Shown one piece after another: positions 37,779-46,659 of a DNA stretch of 64,000 nt (the stretch's first letter is position 1; every line of letters starts with the position of its first letter). The translations under genes were made by a program, and so were the position numbers. The DNA is from Streptomyces sp. NBC_00370 (GTDB taxonomy: Bacteria > Actinomycetota > Actinomycetes > Streptomycetales > Streptomycetaceae): positions 5,852,501 through 5,916,500 of the forward strand of contig NZ_CP107968.1 in the NCBI RefSeq assembly GCF_036084755.1. Reading direction: 5' to 3'. The notes beneath the pieces were generated by a model. The model did not search any database. It was not told where the DNA came from and saw nothing but the letters and a program-made list of their open reading frames with translations.

Positions 37779-38953
37779 CGGGCGTCCTCGGTCTCGTCGC
37801 GCTTCGTCGGGGCGCTCTCGGCGGCGGCCGCAGGAACAGCCGCGTCCGGAGCCGGAGCCGGGGCCGGAGCCGGGGCCGGTGTCGCCACCGGTGCCGCGTA
37901 CGGGTTCTCGCCGGGCGGCGGCGGTACGTACCAGCCCTGCTGCGGTACGTCGGAGACGGCCGGCGCCGCGGCCGGCAGCGCGGCGCCGTGCGGCCCGTAG
38001 CCGGGCTGCGGCTGCTGGAAACCGGCGAGCGCGTCGGCCGTCGAGCGGTAGTCGACCGTGTGCTGCGTCATCCGCATGTACGCCTCCTCCAGCGAGGCCT
38101 GGTGCGGCGACAGCTCCCACAGCCGTACGTCGGCGTCGTGCGCCACGTCGCTGATCCGGGGGAGCGGCAGTCCGGTGATCCGCAGCGCGCCGTCCGGCTC
38201 GGGCATCACCTGGCCGCCCGCCTCGATGAGCGCCGACGTCAGCTTCTCGCGGCGCTCCGCCTCGATGTCCGCCGTACGCACCCGCGCGAAGTCGGCCGAG
38301 TTGTGCGAGATGAAGTCACGGACGCTCATGTCGGCGAGCAGCTGCCCCCGGCCGATCACGATCAGATGCTCGGCGGTGACGGCCATCTCGCTCATCAGGT
38401 GCGAGGAGACGAAGACGGTACGGCCCTCGCCCGCGAGCTGCTTCATCAGATTGCGGACCCACAGGATGCCTTCGGGGTCGAGACCGTTGACCGGCTCGTC
38501 GAACAGCAGGACCTGCGGATCGCCGAGCAGCGCCGCCGCGATGCCGAGCCGCTGCCCCATGCCCAGCGAGAAGCCCTTGGACCGTTTGCGGGCCACGTCC
38601 TGCAGGCCCACCACGCCCAGCACCTCGTCGACCCTGGTCGCCGGGATGCCGGAGAGCTGGGCCAGCGACAGCAGGTGGTTACGCGCGGTGCGGCCGCCGT
38701 GCACGGCCTTCGCGTCGAGCAGCGCGCCGACCTGGCGCGGCGCGTTCGGGAGCTGCCGGAAGGGGTGCCCACCCACCGTGACATGACCGGAGGTGGGCTG
38801 ATCGAGCCCCAGGATCATCCGCATCGTCGTGGACTTGCCGGAACCGTTGGGGCCCAGAAAACCGGTGACGGTGCCCGGGCGTACCTGGAAAGAAAGGTTG
38901 TACACGGCCGTCTTGGCGCCGTAGCGCTTCGTCAGGCCGACTGCCTCGATCAT
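37775..38953 (-). CDS. ABC transporter ATPase with Pro/Ala-rich tail (second tandem transporter)
   Basis: This 392-residue ATPase has Walker A GPNGSGKST (34-42), signature SLGMGQRLGIA in place of LSGGQ, Walker B LLFDEPVNGLDPEG and a His switch in FVSSHLMSEM. After the nucleotide-binding domain comes a regulatory region, then a tail of about 80 residues rich in Pro and Ala with an alternating (Ala-Pro) run. It overlaps the permease gene by 4 nt and is a clear paralogue of the ATPase at 39864. Confidence 0.9.
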   Translation of the reverse strand: MIEAVGLTKRYGAKTAVYNLSFQVRPGTVTGFLGPNGSGKSTTMRMILGLDQPTSGHVTVGGHPFRQLPNAPRQVGALLDAKAVHGGRTARNHLLSLAQLSGIPATRVDEVLGVVGLQDVARKRSKGFSLGMGQRLGIAAALLGDPQVLLFDEPVNGLDPEGILWVRNLMKQLAGEGRTVFVSSHLMSEMAVTAEHLIVIGRGQLLADMSVRDFISHNSADFARVRTADIEAERREKLTSALIEAGGQVMPEPDGALRITGLPLPRISDVAHDADVRLWELSPHQASLEEAYMRMTQHTVDYRSTADALAGFQQPQPGYGPHGAALPAAAPAVSDVPQQGWYVPPPPGENPYAAPVATPAPAPAPAPAPDAAVPAAAAESAPTKRDETEDAR

Positions 38954-39080
38954 TCTCCAGCCCCATCGACAAGGTCAGGTCGTCGGGGCAATGGCCGTCC
39001 CCCGGCCGAAGGCCCCCGTAAGAGTTAGGAGGATATCCGGGCGTTGACGGTTCCGGCCAAATGCTTCCGCCGGGAACGCG

Positions 39081-39860
39081 CTACGCGTCGCGTTTCTTCA
39101 GTACCGCGTATCCGCCGATCAGCGCCGCCACCACCCAGAGCGCCAGAATGCCGAATCCTTCCCACGGCCCGTACGGCGCCCGGTCCGAACCGGTCGCGTC
39201 AGGGACCACTTGGAGAATCTTGGACCCCGCCTGGTCGGGGAAGTAGCGGGCGACCTTCTTGGCGCCCGGTACGGCCGACAGGATCTGCGAGACGAGGAAG
39301 AAGAACGGCATCAGGATGCCGAGCGCCAGCATCGAGCTGCGCAGCATCGCCGTGACGCCCATCGAGAAGATGGCGATCATGCCCATGTAGAGACCGCTGC
39401 CGATGACCGCGCGCAGCACGTTCGGCTCACCGATGCTGGTGCCGCGGTCGCCGAGGGCGCTCTGGCCGAGGAAGAACGTGATGAAGCCGGTGATGATCCC
39501 GACCACCAGCGCCAGCACCCCGGCCACCAGGATCTTGCTGAAGAGGAACGTCGCGCGCCGCGGCACGGCGGCGAGCGAGGTGCGGATCATGCCCGAGCTG
39601 TACTCGGAGCCGACCACGAGCACCCCGAAGACCACCATGGCGAGCTGGCCGAGAATCATCCCGGAGAAGCTGGTGAACGTCGGGTCGAAGGTGAGCTTGT
39701 CGGCCTGGGAGAGGCTGTCGTACTGCGAGTTGAACAGCGCGGACAGTCCCCAGCCCAGCGCGACGGTCACCACGAAGGCGCTGATCAGCGTCCAGGTGGT
39801 GGAGGAAACGGTACGGATCTTGGTCCACTCGGACTGGAGGACCGCTGGTGCCGATGCCAT
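39081..39860 (-). CDS. ABC-2 type permease (first tandem transporter)
   Basis: This 259-residue, six-helix permease contains VLQSEWTKIRTVSSTTWTL, GSEYSSGMIRTSLAAVPRRATFLFSK and a C-terminal GGYAVLKKRDA. It lies 3 nt after the ATPase gene. Similarity in motif order to the product at 36954 shows that the two gene pairs arose by duplication. Confidence 0.88.
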   Translation of the reverse strand: MASAPAVLQSEWTKIRTVSSTTWTLISAFVVTVALGWGLSALFNSQYDSLSQADKLTFDPTFTSFSGMILGQLAMVVFGVLVVGSEYSSGMIRTSLAAVPRRATFLFSKILVAGVLALVVGIITGFITFFLGQSALGDRGTSIGEPNVLRAVIGSGLYMGMIAIFSMGVTAMLRSSMLALGILMPFFFLVSQILSAVPGAKKVARYFPDQAGSKILQVVPDATGSDRAPYGPWEGFGILALWVVAALIGGYAVLKKRDA

Positions 39861-39863
39861 CGT

Positions 39864-40892
39864 TCAGGCTCCCTTGCCCTGGTTGCCGGCGCGCGGACCC
39901 CACTGCGGGCCGGCGGGCGGTCCCTGCGGGGAGCCTTGCGGAGGCCCTTGCGGGGGTCCGGACGCGGCCGGCGGCGGCTCGCCCGCACCGGAATGGGCGT
40001 GGTACTCGACGGACTCGGCCGTCATCTGCATGAAGGCGTCCTCCAGCGAGGCGCGTTGCGCGCTCAGCTCGTGCAGGGTGATGCCGTGCTCGGCGGCCAG
40101 GTCGCCCAGCGGCTCGGTCTCGGCGCCGTCCACCTCCAGCGTCCCGTCGGCCGCCTCGACCGCGCTGATGCCGGCCTCGTGCAGGACGTCCTTCAGCCGC
40201 TCGTGCTGCGGCGAACGCAGCCGGGCGTAGCTGCGTGAGTTCTCGTGGATGAAGTCGGCCATGGACGTGTTGGCCAGCAGCCTGCCCTGGCCGATGACGA
40301 TCAAGTGGTCCGCCGTCAGGGCCATTTCGCTCATCAGATGGCTGGAGACGAAGATCGTCCTGCCCTCGGCGGCGAGCGCCTTCATCAGGTTGCGGATCCA
40401 GTGGATGCCCTCCGGGTCAAGGCCGTTGACCGGTTCGTCGAACATCAGGATCTCGGGGTCGCCGAGCAGCGCGCAGGCGATGCCCAGCCGCTGGCCCATA
40501 CCGAGCGAGAAGCCCTTCGACTTCTTCTTGGCGACGGCGGTCAGCCCGACCATGTCGAGGACCTCGTCCACCCGGCGGCGCGGGATCCGGTTGCTCTGCG
40601 CCAGACAGAGCAGGTTGTTGTACGCGCTGCGGCCACCGTGCATGGCCTTGGCCTCCAGCAGCGCACCTATGTGCTGCAACGGGTCGGTCAGGTTCCGGTA
40701 CTGCTTCCCGTCGATCCGCACCGATCCGCCGGTCGGGTTGTCCAGGTCCAGCATCATCCGCATCGTCGTCGACTTGCCCGCCCCGTTGGGGCCCAGAAAC
40801 CCCGTCACCACACCCGGTCTCACCTGGAAGGAGAGATGGTCGACCGCGACCTTGCGGCCGAAATGTTTGGTGAGCCCCTCAACCTCGATCAT
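39864..40892 (-). CDS. ABC transporter ATPase (first tandem transporter)
   Basis: This 342-residue ATPase has Walker A GPNGAGKST (34-42), signature SLGMGQRLGIA, Walker B LMFDEPVNGLDPEG and FVSSHLMSEM. The C-terminal tail is shorter than in its paralogue, Gly/Pro-rich with GPPQGPPQGSPQGPP. ATG at 40892. A terminator of the filP message precedes it, so this four-gene unit (two ATPase-permease pairs) is probably transcribed independently. Confidence 0.9.
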   Translation of the reverse strand: MIEVEGLTKHFGRKVAVDHLSFQVRPGVVTGFLGPNGAGKSTTMRMMLDLDNPTGGSVRIDGKQYRNLTDPLQHIGALLEAKAMHGGRSAYNNLLCLAQSNRIPRRRVDEVLDMVGLTAVAKKKSKGFSLGMGQRLGIACALLGDPEILMFDEPVNGLDPEGIHWIRNLMKALAAEGRTIFVSSHLMSEMALTADHLIVIGQGRLLANTSMADFIHENSRSYARLRSPQHERLKDVLHEAGISAVEAADGTLEVDGAETEPLGDLAAEHGITLHELSAQRASLEDAFMQMTAESVEYHAHSGAGEPPPAASGPPQGPPQGSPQGPPAGPQWGPRAGNQGKGA

Positions 40893-40914
40893 GCGGCCAA
40901 CCTAAAGGTGCGAA

Positions 40915-40946
40915 AAGCCCCCCGCCACCGGAGTGGCGGGGGGCTT
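40915..40946 (-). terminator. Terminator after filP
   Basis: A perfect 14-bp stem, 40915-40928 with 40933-40946, has a 4-nt loop. Read on the minus strand it is followed by TTTTCG. It lies about 50 nt after the filP stop and ahead of the ABC genes. Confidence 0.88.
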
Positions 40947-40993
40947 GACGCGATTGTTACCCGGACTGTCGGGTTCCGCGTGACTGCCGGTAC

Positions 40994-41932
40994 TCAGCGG
41001 GACTGCTGGGCCGGCACTCCGCGCGAGATCGGCTCGTCGTCGGCGGGGGTGCCGGCGGCGGCGACAGCGGCGCCGGTCAGCGTGGCCAGCATCTCGCGGA
41101 CGTTGGTCAGCTGGGCGTTGATCGAGTCGCGGCGGTTGGTGAGCGCCGCCAGCTCGCGCTCCGACTCGCTGCGGATCCGGTCGGCCTTGGCGTTCGCGTC
41201 CGCCACGATGTCCTCGGACTGGCGCTGCGCCGTCTCCACCGTCTGACGGGCCCTGCGCTCCGCGTCCGTGCGCAGCTTCTCGGCCTCCAGCCGCAGCTGC
41301 TCGGCGCGGTGCTCGATCTCCGCCAGGCGCTTCTCGGCCTTCGCCTGACGCGACGCCAGGTCACGCTCGGACTGCTCACGCCGCTTGGCGAGGTTCGTCT
41401 CGAAGTCCGCGGCGGCCTGGGCGGCCTTGGCGCGGGTCTCCTCGAAGAGCGCGTCGGCCTCCTCGCGCTTGGACTGCGCGTCCTTCTGCGCCTCGGAGCG
41501 CAGCGTCGACGCGTCGCCCTTGGCCTTCTCGACGATCCGGACGCCCTCGTCCTCCGCCTTCGCCTTCCGCTCGGAGGCGAACGACTCGGCGTCGTTGCGC
41601 ACCTGCTGGGCCGCCGACTCGGCGAGCTCGCGGTGCTGTTCGGCCGCGCGACGGGCCTCCTCGCGCAGGTCCTTCGCCTCCTCCTCGGCGAGACGGAGGA
41701 TCTTCTCGACGCGCGCGCCGAGCCCCGCGTACGACGGCTCTGCGTCGCTGACCTGGGCTTGGGCGTTCTGCGTTTCGAGGTGGAGCTCCTCGATGCGCTT
41801 TTCGAGAGAGGTGATGCGGGCGAGTGCACTGTCACGGTCGGCGACGAGTTTGGTAATGCGGTCGTCCACCTGACCGCGGTCGTAACCACGCCGCACGAGC
41901 TCGAAGCCGAATGGGGAGGATGTGTCGCTCAT
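40994..41932 (-). CDS. filP: FilP, intermediate-filament-like coiled-coil protein
   Basis: This 312-residue protein has a DivIVA-like N-terminal segment (FGFELVRRGYDRGQVDDRITKLV), followed by about 230 residues of continuous coiled coil rich in Ala, Glu, Arg and Lys (LRLAEEEAKDLREEARRAAEQ and similar) and a short flexible tail. It matches FilP of Streptomyces, a filament protein that forms a gradient behind hyphal tips and interacts with DivIVA. The gene lies downstream of scy on the same strand, as in S. coelicolor (SCO5396-5397). Older annotations call it a cellulose-binding protein. Confidence 0.9.
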   Translation of the reverse strand: MSDTSSPFGFELVRRGYDRGQVDDRITKLVADRDSALARITSLEKRIEELHLETQNAQAQVSDAEPSYAGLGARVEKILRLAEEEAKDLREEARRAAEQHRELAESAAQQVRNDAESFASERKAKAEDEGVRIVEKAKGDASTLRSEAQKDAQSKREEADALFEETRAKAAQAAADFETNLAKRREQSERDLASRQAKAEKRLAEIEHRAEQLRLEAEKLRTDAERRARQTVETAQRQSEDIVADANAKADRIRSESERELAALTNRRDSINAQLTNVREMLATLTGAAVAAAGTPADDEPISRGVPAQQSR

Positions 41933-42050
41933 GGGGTTCCTGTCGAATGAGACCGGTGAGGTGATAGGGGGAATCCTAGGGGCCGAAGCGGCGTGTCATC
42001 GAGTTGATGCCGGTTTGATACGGACAATGTCCAGTCTTTTGAGTGGTTGG

Positions 42051-42212
42051 GGTCTGTTCGGCGGGTCAGGGTCGGACAGGCCGCGTCGTCTGGGGCGGTG
42101 GATCGCAAGGCGCCGGGACGTTTCGATAGCGGAGCTATCGGGGCGTCTCGGCAACGCCGCGAGGTGCCGCCCCAGACGGCGCGGACCCGGCCATGACCCG
42201 CCGAACAGGCCC
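42051..42212 (-). terminator. Very long imperfect hairpin immediately after scy
   Basis: Nested inverted repeats span 162 nt. The outer arms are 42051-42068 and 42194-42212 (CTGTTCGGCGGGTCA with TGACCCGCCGAACAG). The middle arms are 42081-42098 and 42167-42184 (TCTGGGGCGG with CCGCCCCAGA). The innermost is CGATAGC-gga-GCTATCG (42124-42140). It starts at the scy stop codon and fills most of the scy-filP gap. It is probably a terminator or attenuator, or a mobile palindromic unit. Confidence 0.7.
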
Positions 42213-45200
42213 TAACTGTCCGAAGGCTTGTTACCCGAACGTGTGGTTCCCGCTGCGGCGCCCGCCTTGACGGGGTTGTCCTTCGTGGGACCGGAGGGTG
42301 CCTCAAATGACTCCAACGCTTCGAGTACGTCCTGGACACGGGAGATCTCGGTCTGGATGTCCGCGCGCCTGCGCACCAGCACGTCCAGCTCCCGTTTGCC
42401 GTCCTTGACCATCTGCTTGGCTTCCTGATCGGCTTCCGCACGCAGTTGCTCGGCCTCCCGAATCAATTCGGCCTTCTTCTGCTCGGCCTCCTTCAGGAGG
42501 CCCTCCGCCTTCTTCACCGCGGCGATCCGGACCTTGCTGGCCTCCGAATTGGCCCCGGCCATCAGCTCCTTGGCCTTCTGCTCGGCCTCGGCGCGCTGCT
42601 CGTTGGCGGCGCGCATCAGAGTGTCGACCCGTTCACCCGCCGTACGCAACTGCTCCGAGGTCTCCCGCCGTGCCCGCTCGTGCAGTTGCTCGATCTCGCC
42701 CTCGCTGCGCGCCCGCAACTCCTCGGTGCGCTGCCTGATGGCCGTCGAGTCCCGCCGGGCCCCTACGAGGAGTTCGTCCGCGTCGGCGCGGGCCCGCTCG
42801 ACGAGGGTGTTGCCCTCGACCGTCGCGTCCGCCGTGATGCGGTCCGCCTCGCTCCGTGCCGCGGCCACCAGCCGGTCCGCCTGCGCCTCGGCCTCGGTGG
42901 CGGCGCGCAGCGCCTCCTCCTGGGCCTTGTTCATGAGCTGGTCCGCCTGCTCGGCCGCGTCGGAGCGGCGCTTCGCCGCGTCCTTGCGCGCCTCGTCGAG
43001 GAGCCAGTCCGTCTCCTCCTGCGCCTCGTTCCTGATCCGGTCGGCCGCCGCTTCTATGTCGGCCTTGAACTGCTGTGCCTCGGCGCGCAGTCGGTCCGCC
43101 GTCTGCTGCGCGGCCCCGACCGTCTCGGCCGCCTCTGCGCGCATGCGCTCCGACTCCGTCGTCGCCTCGGCCATCAGCCGGTCCGCCTGCGTCGCCGCGT
43201 CACCACGGATCCGGTTGGCGTCGTCGCGGGCCTCGGCGCGGGCGCGTGACGCGTCCTGCTCGGCCGTGGCGAGCGCGTCCGACGCCTCGGTCCGCATCCG
43301 CTGCGCGTACTCGGCCGTCTCGGCGCGCAGCCGGTCGGCCTCGGCCGCCGCCTCGGCGACGGTCTGCTCGGCGAGCGCACGCGCCGCCTCCGACTCCTCC
43401 TGGGCCCTGGCGCGCACCCGGCCGGCGTCCTCGCTCGCCCGCTCGCGCTCCGCGAACGCGTCGGACCTGACCCGGTCGGCCTCTTCCTGCGCCTCGGTCT
43501 TCGTCCGCTCAGCGGCGTGCTCGGCGGCCGACCGCAGTCCGGCGATCTCCTGCTCGGCTTGGTCCTGCAGACCGGCCACGGAGTCCCGTACCTGCTGGGC
43601 GGTCTGCTCGGCGGCCGACACCATCTCCGTCGAGCGCCGGTCGGCCTCCTCGACCAGCCGCTGCGCCTCGGTCTGCGCCTCCTCGACCCGCTTACGGGCC
43701 GAGGCGAGCAGTTCCTCGCTCTGCTCGCGGGCCCGCTCGCGCTCCTGCTCCGCCTCGCCGCGCGCCCCGGCCAGCAGCTCCTCGGCCTCGCGGCGGCGCC
43801 TGGCGGCCTCTTCCTGGGCCGCCGACAGTGCCTCGGCCGCCTCGGTGCCGACGCGCTCCGCCGCCGCACCCGCCTCGCTCCTGAGCCGGTCGGCGCTCTC
43901 CTGCGCCTCCGTCTTGAGCCGCTCGGCCTCCGTCGCCGCTTCCGTACGCAGCCGCACGGCCGCCGTCTCGGCCTCGGCGCGGGACTCGGCGGAGTCGGCC
44001 GCCGCTTCCGTACGCAGCCGCTCGGCCTCCTGCTCGGCCTGCGCCTGGAGCGTACGGATCCGCTCCGCCGCCTCCGCGCGCAGCCGCTCGATCTCCTCGC
44101 CGGCCTCTCGGCGGATCCGCTCGCTCTCCGAGCGGGCGTCGGTCAGAGCCTCATCGGCGGACGAGAGCCGCTGCTCGGCCTCGGTGTGCAGCCGGGTCAG
44201 CTCGCCGGCCGCCTCCGCCTTACGGGCGTCTATGCCGCGTTCGTTCTCCGCGCGCAGCTCTTCCGCCGCCTGCTCGGCCGCCGACCTCGTCGCCTCGGCC
44301 TGCTCCTCGCCCTCGGCGCGCAGCCGCTCCGCCTCGGCGCGGGTGCGCTCCAGGGTCTCCTCGGCCTGCCGGCGCAGCGTCGTCGCCCGCTCGATGGCCT
44401 CGGTACGTACCCGCTCGCTCTCCGTCGTCGCGTTCGACCGCGCCTCGTCGGCGTCCGCCTTGGCCTTGGTCAGCAGCTCCTCGGCGGACCTGGCCGCCTC
44501 CTCGATCTGCTGGACCGCTTCCCTGCGGGCCTCGCCGCGGATCCGCTCGCCCTCGGCGACGGCCTCGGCGCGCAGCGACTCGGCCTCGCCGCGCAGCCTG
44601 CGGGCCTCCTCCTGCAGCTCGACGGTCTTGGCGCGGTACTCCTTGGTGTCGTCCTTGGCCGCGCCCTTGAGCTGGTCGGCCTGCTCGGCGGCCTCGCCGC
44701 GCAGCCGGTCCGCCTCGGCCTCGGCCTCACGGCGGATCCGGTCGGCCTCCTCGGCCGCCGACGTCGTGGTGGCCTTGGCGTCGGCCGACGCCTTGTTCAG
44801 GACTTCCTCGGCGGTACGGGCCGCCTTGGCGAGCTGCGCCGCCGAGTCCTCGGCCGCCACGGAACGGGCCTTCTCCGCCGCCTCGGCGACCAGCTTCTCG
44901 GCCTCGGCGCGGGCGTCGGCGAGCGCCTGCTCCGCCTCCGACTTGGTGGCTTCCGCTTCCTTGGTGGCCTCGCCGACCAGCCGGGCGATCTCCGACTTGG
45001 CCGTACGGGTGCGCTGCTCGTTCTGCGACTCGGCCCCGGCCAGCCGCTTGACGGCTGTCTCCTTGGCCTCGGTGACGACCTTCTCGGCCTCGGCGCGCGC
45101 CTCGCGCAGCCGCTCCTCGGCCTCCTGCATCCGCGCCTCGGCGGCCCGGCTCAGGTCGCCGGCCTGCTGGCGCGCGGTGTCGGACTCCTGCGTCGTGGTC

Positions 45201-45928
45201 GTACGGAGCTGCTCGGCGTGCGAGGTGGCTTCCTGCGCCTGGTTCGAAGCGGCGGTCAGCAGCCGCTCGGCGTCCCTGCGGGCGCGCAGCAAAATCGCTT
45301 CCGCTTCGCCGCGCGCCGCCTCCGCGTCGGCGCCGAGCCTGCGCCTGGCCTCCTCGGTGACCCGGGCGGCCTCGGCACGGGCGGCGGCCAGCGACTGCTC
45401 GGCCTCGGCGCGCGACTCCTCCATGAGCCTGCGGGCCTGGGCCTCCGTGCGGGCCCGCAGCTGCTCGGCCCACGCGACGTTCTCGTTGACGTGCGACTCG
45501 ACGGTCTGCCTGCGGTCGGCCAGCTCCTGGTCGAGCCGCTGCCTGCGCTGGACCGCCTCGGCGTGCAGCTCGGCCTGGAGCCGCGCCTGGTGCTCGGCGT
45601 GCTCCTGGAGGATGCGCTGGGTCTGCGCACGGGCGTCGCGCAGCTCACGCTCGGCGTCCACCCGCAGCTGGTCGGCCTGGATCTGGGCGTTACGGAGCAG
45701 CTGCTCGGCCTGGTAGCCCAGGTCGGCATTGTCGTACGAGGGACGGGAAGCAAGGTTGCGGCGTGCCTCGTGGAGCTTGGCGCGCAACACCTCGACCTGG
45801 TACCCGAGGTCCTCGGCGTGCTGGACGGCCTTCTCTCGTGCGGTCTTCAGCCGGTCCATCTCGGCTTCGAACCGCGAGAGGTGGTCGTCTTCAGCTCGGT
45901 GGCTCTCCTGGCGTTCGTAGCCCCGCAC
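42212..45928 (-). CDS. scy: Scy, giant coiled-coil polarity scaffold
   Basis: This protein of about 1238 residues is nearly all coiled coil, with Ala/Glu/Arg/Gln-rich heptad and 51-residue-type repeats (EAEAEADRLRGEAAEQADQL and many variants). The N-terminus HLSRFEAEMDRLKTAREKAVQHAEDLGYQ resembles DivIVA-like proteins. Scy scaffolds the tip-organising centre with DivIVA and FilP. GTG 45928 (VRGYERQES) is chosen to match the usual N-terminus; TTG 45967 is an in-frame alternative. Gene order scy-filP supports the call. The repeated codon pattern also creates long spurious antisense frames. Confidence 0.92.
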   Translation of the reverse strand: MRGYERQESHRAEDDHLSRFEAEMDRLKTAREKAVQHAEDLGYQVEVLRAKLHEARRNLASRPSYDNADLGYQAEQLLRNAQIQADQLRVDAERELRDARAQTQRILQEHAEHQARLQAELHAEAVQRRQRLDQELADRRQTVESHVNENVAWAEQLRARTEAQARRLMEESRAEAEQSLAAARAEAARVTEEARRRLGADAEAARGEAEAILLRARRDAERLLTAASNQAQEATSHAEQLRTTTTQESDTARQQAGDLSRAAEARMQEAEERLREARAEAEKVVTEAKETAVKRLAGAESQNEQRTRTAKSEIARLVGEATKEAEATKSEAEQALADARAEAEKLVAEAAEKARSVAAEDSAAQLAKAARTAEEVLNKASADAKATTTSAAEEADRIRREAEAEADRLRGEAAEQADQLKGAAKDDTKEYRAKTVELQEEARRLRGEAESLRAEAVAEGERIRGEARREAVQQIEEAARSAEELLTKAKADADEARSNATTESERVRTEAIERATTLRRQAEETLERTRAEAERLRAEGEEQAEATRSAAEQAAEELRAENERGIDARKAEAAGELTRLHTEAEQRLSSADEALTDARSESERIRREAGEEIERLRAEAAERIRTLQAQAEQEAERLRTEAAADSAESRAEAETAAVRLRTEAATEAERLKTEAQESADRLRSEAGAAAERVGTEAAEALSAAQEEAARRRREAEELLAGARGEAEQERERAREQSEELLASARKRVEEAQTEAQRLVEEADRRSTEMVSAAEQTAQQVRDSVAGLQDQAEQEIAGLRSAAEHAAERTKTEAQEEADRVRSDAFAERERASEDAGRVRARAQEESEAARALAEQTVAEAAAEADRLRAETAEYAQRMRTEASDALATAEQDASRARAEARDDANRIRGDAATQADRLMAEATTESERMRAEAAETVGAAQQTADRLRAEAQQFKADIEAAADRIRNEAQEETDWLLDEARKDAAKRRSDAAEQADQLMNKAQEEALRAATEAEAQADRLVAAARSEADRITADATVEGNTLVERARADADELLVGARRDSTAIRQRTEELRARSEGEIEQLHERARRETSEQLRTAGERVDTLMRAANEQRAEAEQKAKELMAGANSEASKVRIAAVKKAEGLLKEAEQKKAELIREAEQLRAEADQEAKQMVKDGKRELDVLVRRRADIQTEISRVQDVLEALESFEAPSGPTKDNPVKAGAAAGTTRSGNKPSDS

Positions 45929-45973
45929 TGCGCGGTCCCATCCGTCCCCTGGTCGCAACTCTCCCAACGAGTA

Positions 45974-45990
45974 CCGCTCGCGGCGAGCGG
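45974..45990. promoter_or_regulatory. Palindrome upstream of scy
   Basis: CCGCTCG-cgg-CGAGCGG is a perfect 17-bp inverted repeat about 46 nt upstream of the chosen scy start. It could be an operator in the scy promoter or part of the epimerase 3' region. Its function is unknown. Confidence 0.35.
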
Positions 45991-46042
45991 CCCCCCGGGG
46001 AATGGTGTCAGATCATCGGCACACGTGCGGCCCCGACCCGGT

Positions 46043-46075
46043 CCCGGCCCGGAGCCGCCACTCTACCGGGCCGGG
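46043..46075 (-). terminator. Terminator-like hairpin after the epimerase gene
   Basis: CCCGGCCCGG (46043-46052) pairs with CCGGGCCGGG (46066-46075) around a 13-nt loop, 11 nt beyond the epimerase stop on the minus strand. No U-tract is seen. Confidence 0.6.
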
Positions 46076-46086
46076 AATGCCCGGGG

Positions 46087-46515
46087 TCAGTGCTCCGGGA
46101 CGGAGGTGACCAGTTCTGTGAGTACGCCGTGGCAGTCCTTGGGGTGGAGAAAGGTGATGCGGGAGCCCATGGTGCCGGTCCGCGGCTGGTCGTAGAGGAC
46201 GCGTACGCCCTTGTCACGGATGGCCTGGGAGTCACTGTCGACGTCCTCGGTGCCGAACGCGAGGTGGTGCACCCCCTCGCCGTTCTTGGCCAGCCATTTG
46301 CCGACGGCGGAATCCTCCCGGATCGGTTCCAGCAGCTGAAGGTACGAAGCGCCGCCGTCGGACGTCTCGTTGATCTTGAGCATGGCCTCCTTCACGCCCT
46401 GCTCCTCGTTGGTCTCCGTATGGAAGACCTCGAAGCCGTAGGTCGATCGGTAGAACTCGACCGTCGCTTCGAGGTCGTAACAGGCGATCCCGATGTGATC
46501 GATTCGCGTCAGCAT
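46087..46515 (-). CDS. mce: Methylmalonyl-CoA epimerase
   Basis: This 142-residue vicinal-oxygen-chelate protein interconverts (R)- and (S)-methylmalonyl-CoA. The metal ligands are visible as H in TRIDHIGIACYD, H in GEGVHHLAFGTED and E in HGVLTELVTS. Its neighbours (thiolase, MeaB, and a mutase at the window end) place it in propionate and ethylmalonyl-CoA metabolism, which also supplies polyketide extender units. ATG start at 46515. It is divergent from the thiolase gene. Confidence 0.93.
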   Translation of the reverse strand: MLTRIDHIGIACYDLEATVEFYRSTYGFEVFHTETNEEQGVKEAMLKINETSDGGASYLQLLEPIREDSAVGKWLAKNGEGVHHLAFGTEDVDSDSQAIRDKGVRVLYDQPRTGTMGSRITFLHPKDCHGVLTELVTSVPEH

Positions 46516-46659
46516 GGAACCAGTGCAGCGGTACCACCGCGGTTACGCAAGGTGCGCGCCGTCACACTCACCGGCTGGTGACCCCGCTGCCTACCGGTCA
46601 GTACCCTGGTGGTTAACCCTCGTTCACTCCTCAAGCTCGGGCAAAGGGGATCGCGTCTC

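Noticed and set aside
41933..42050. Small gene between filP and the hairpin
   Set aside because: A short plus-strand frame exists, but it has no ribosome binding site and runs into the palindrome. The stretch is better explained as the filP promoter region.
42534..45716. Plus-strand frame of more than 1000 codons antisense to scy
   Set aside because: It is a by-product of the repeated Glu/Ala/Arg codon pattern of the coiled coil. The predicted protein is Ser/Ala/Arg low complexity.
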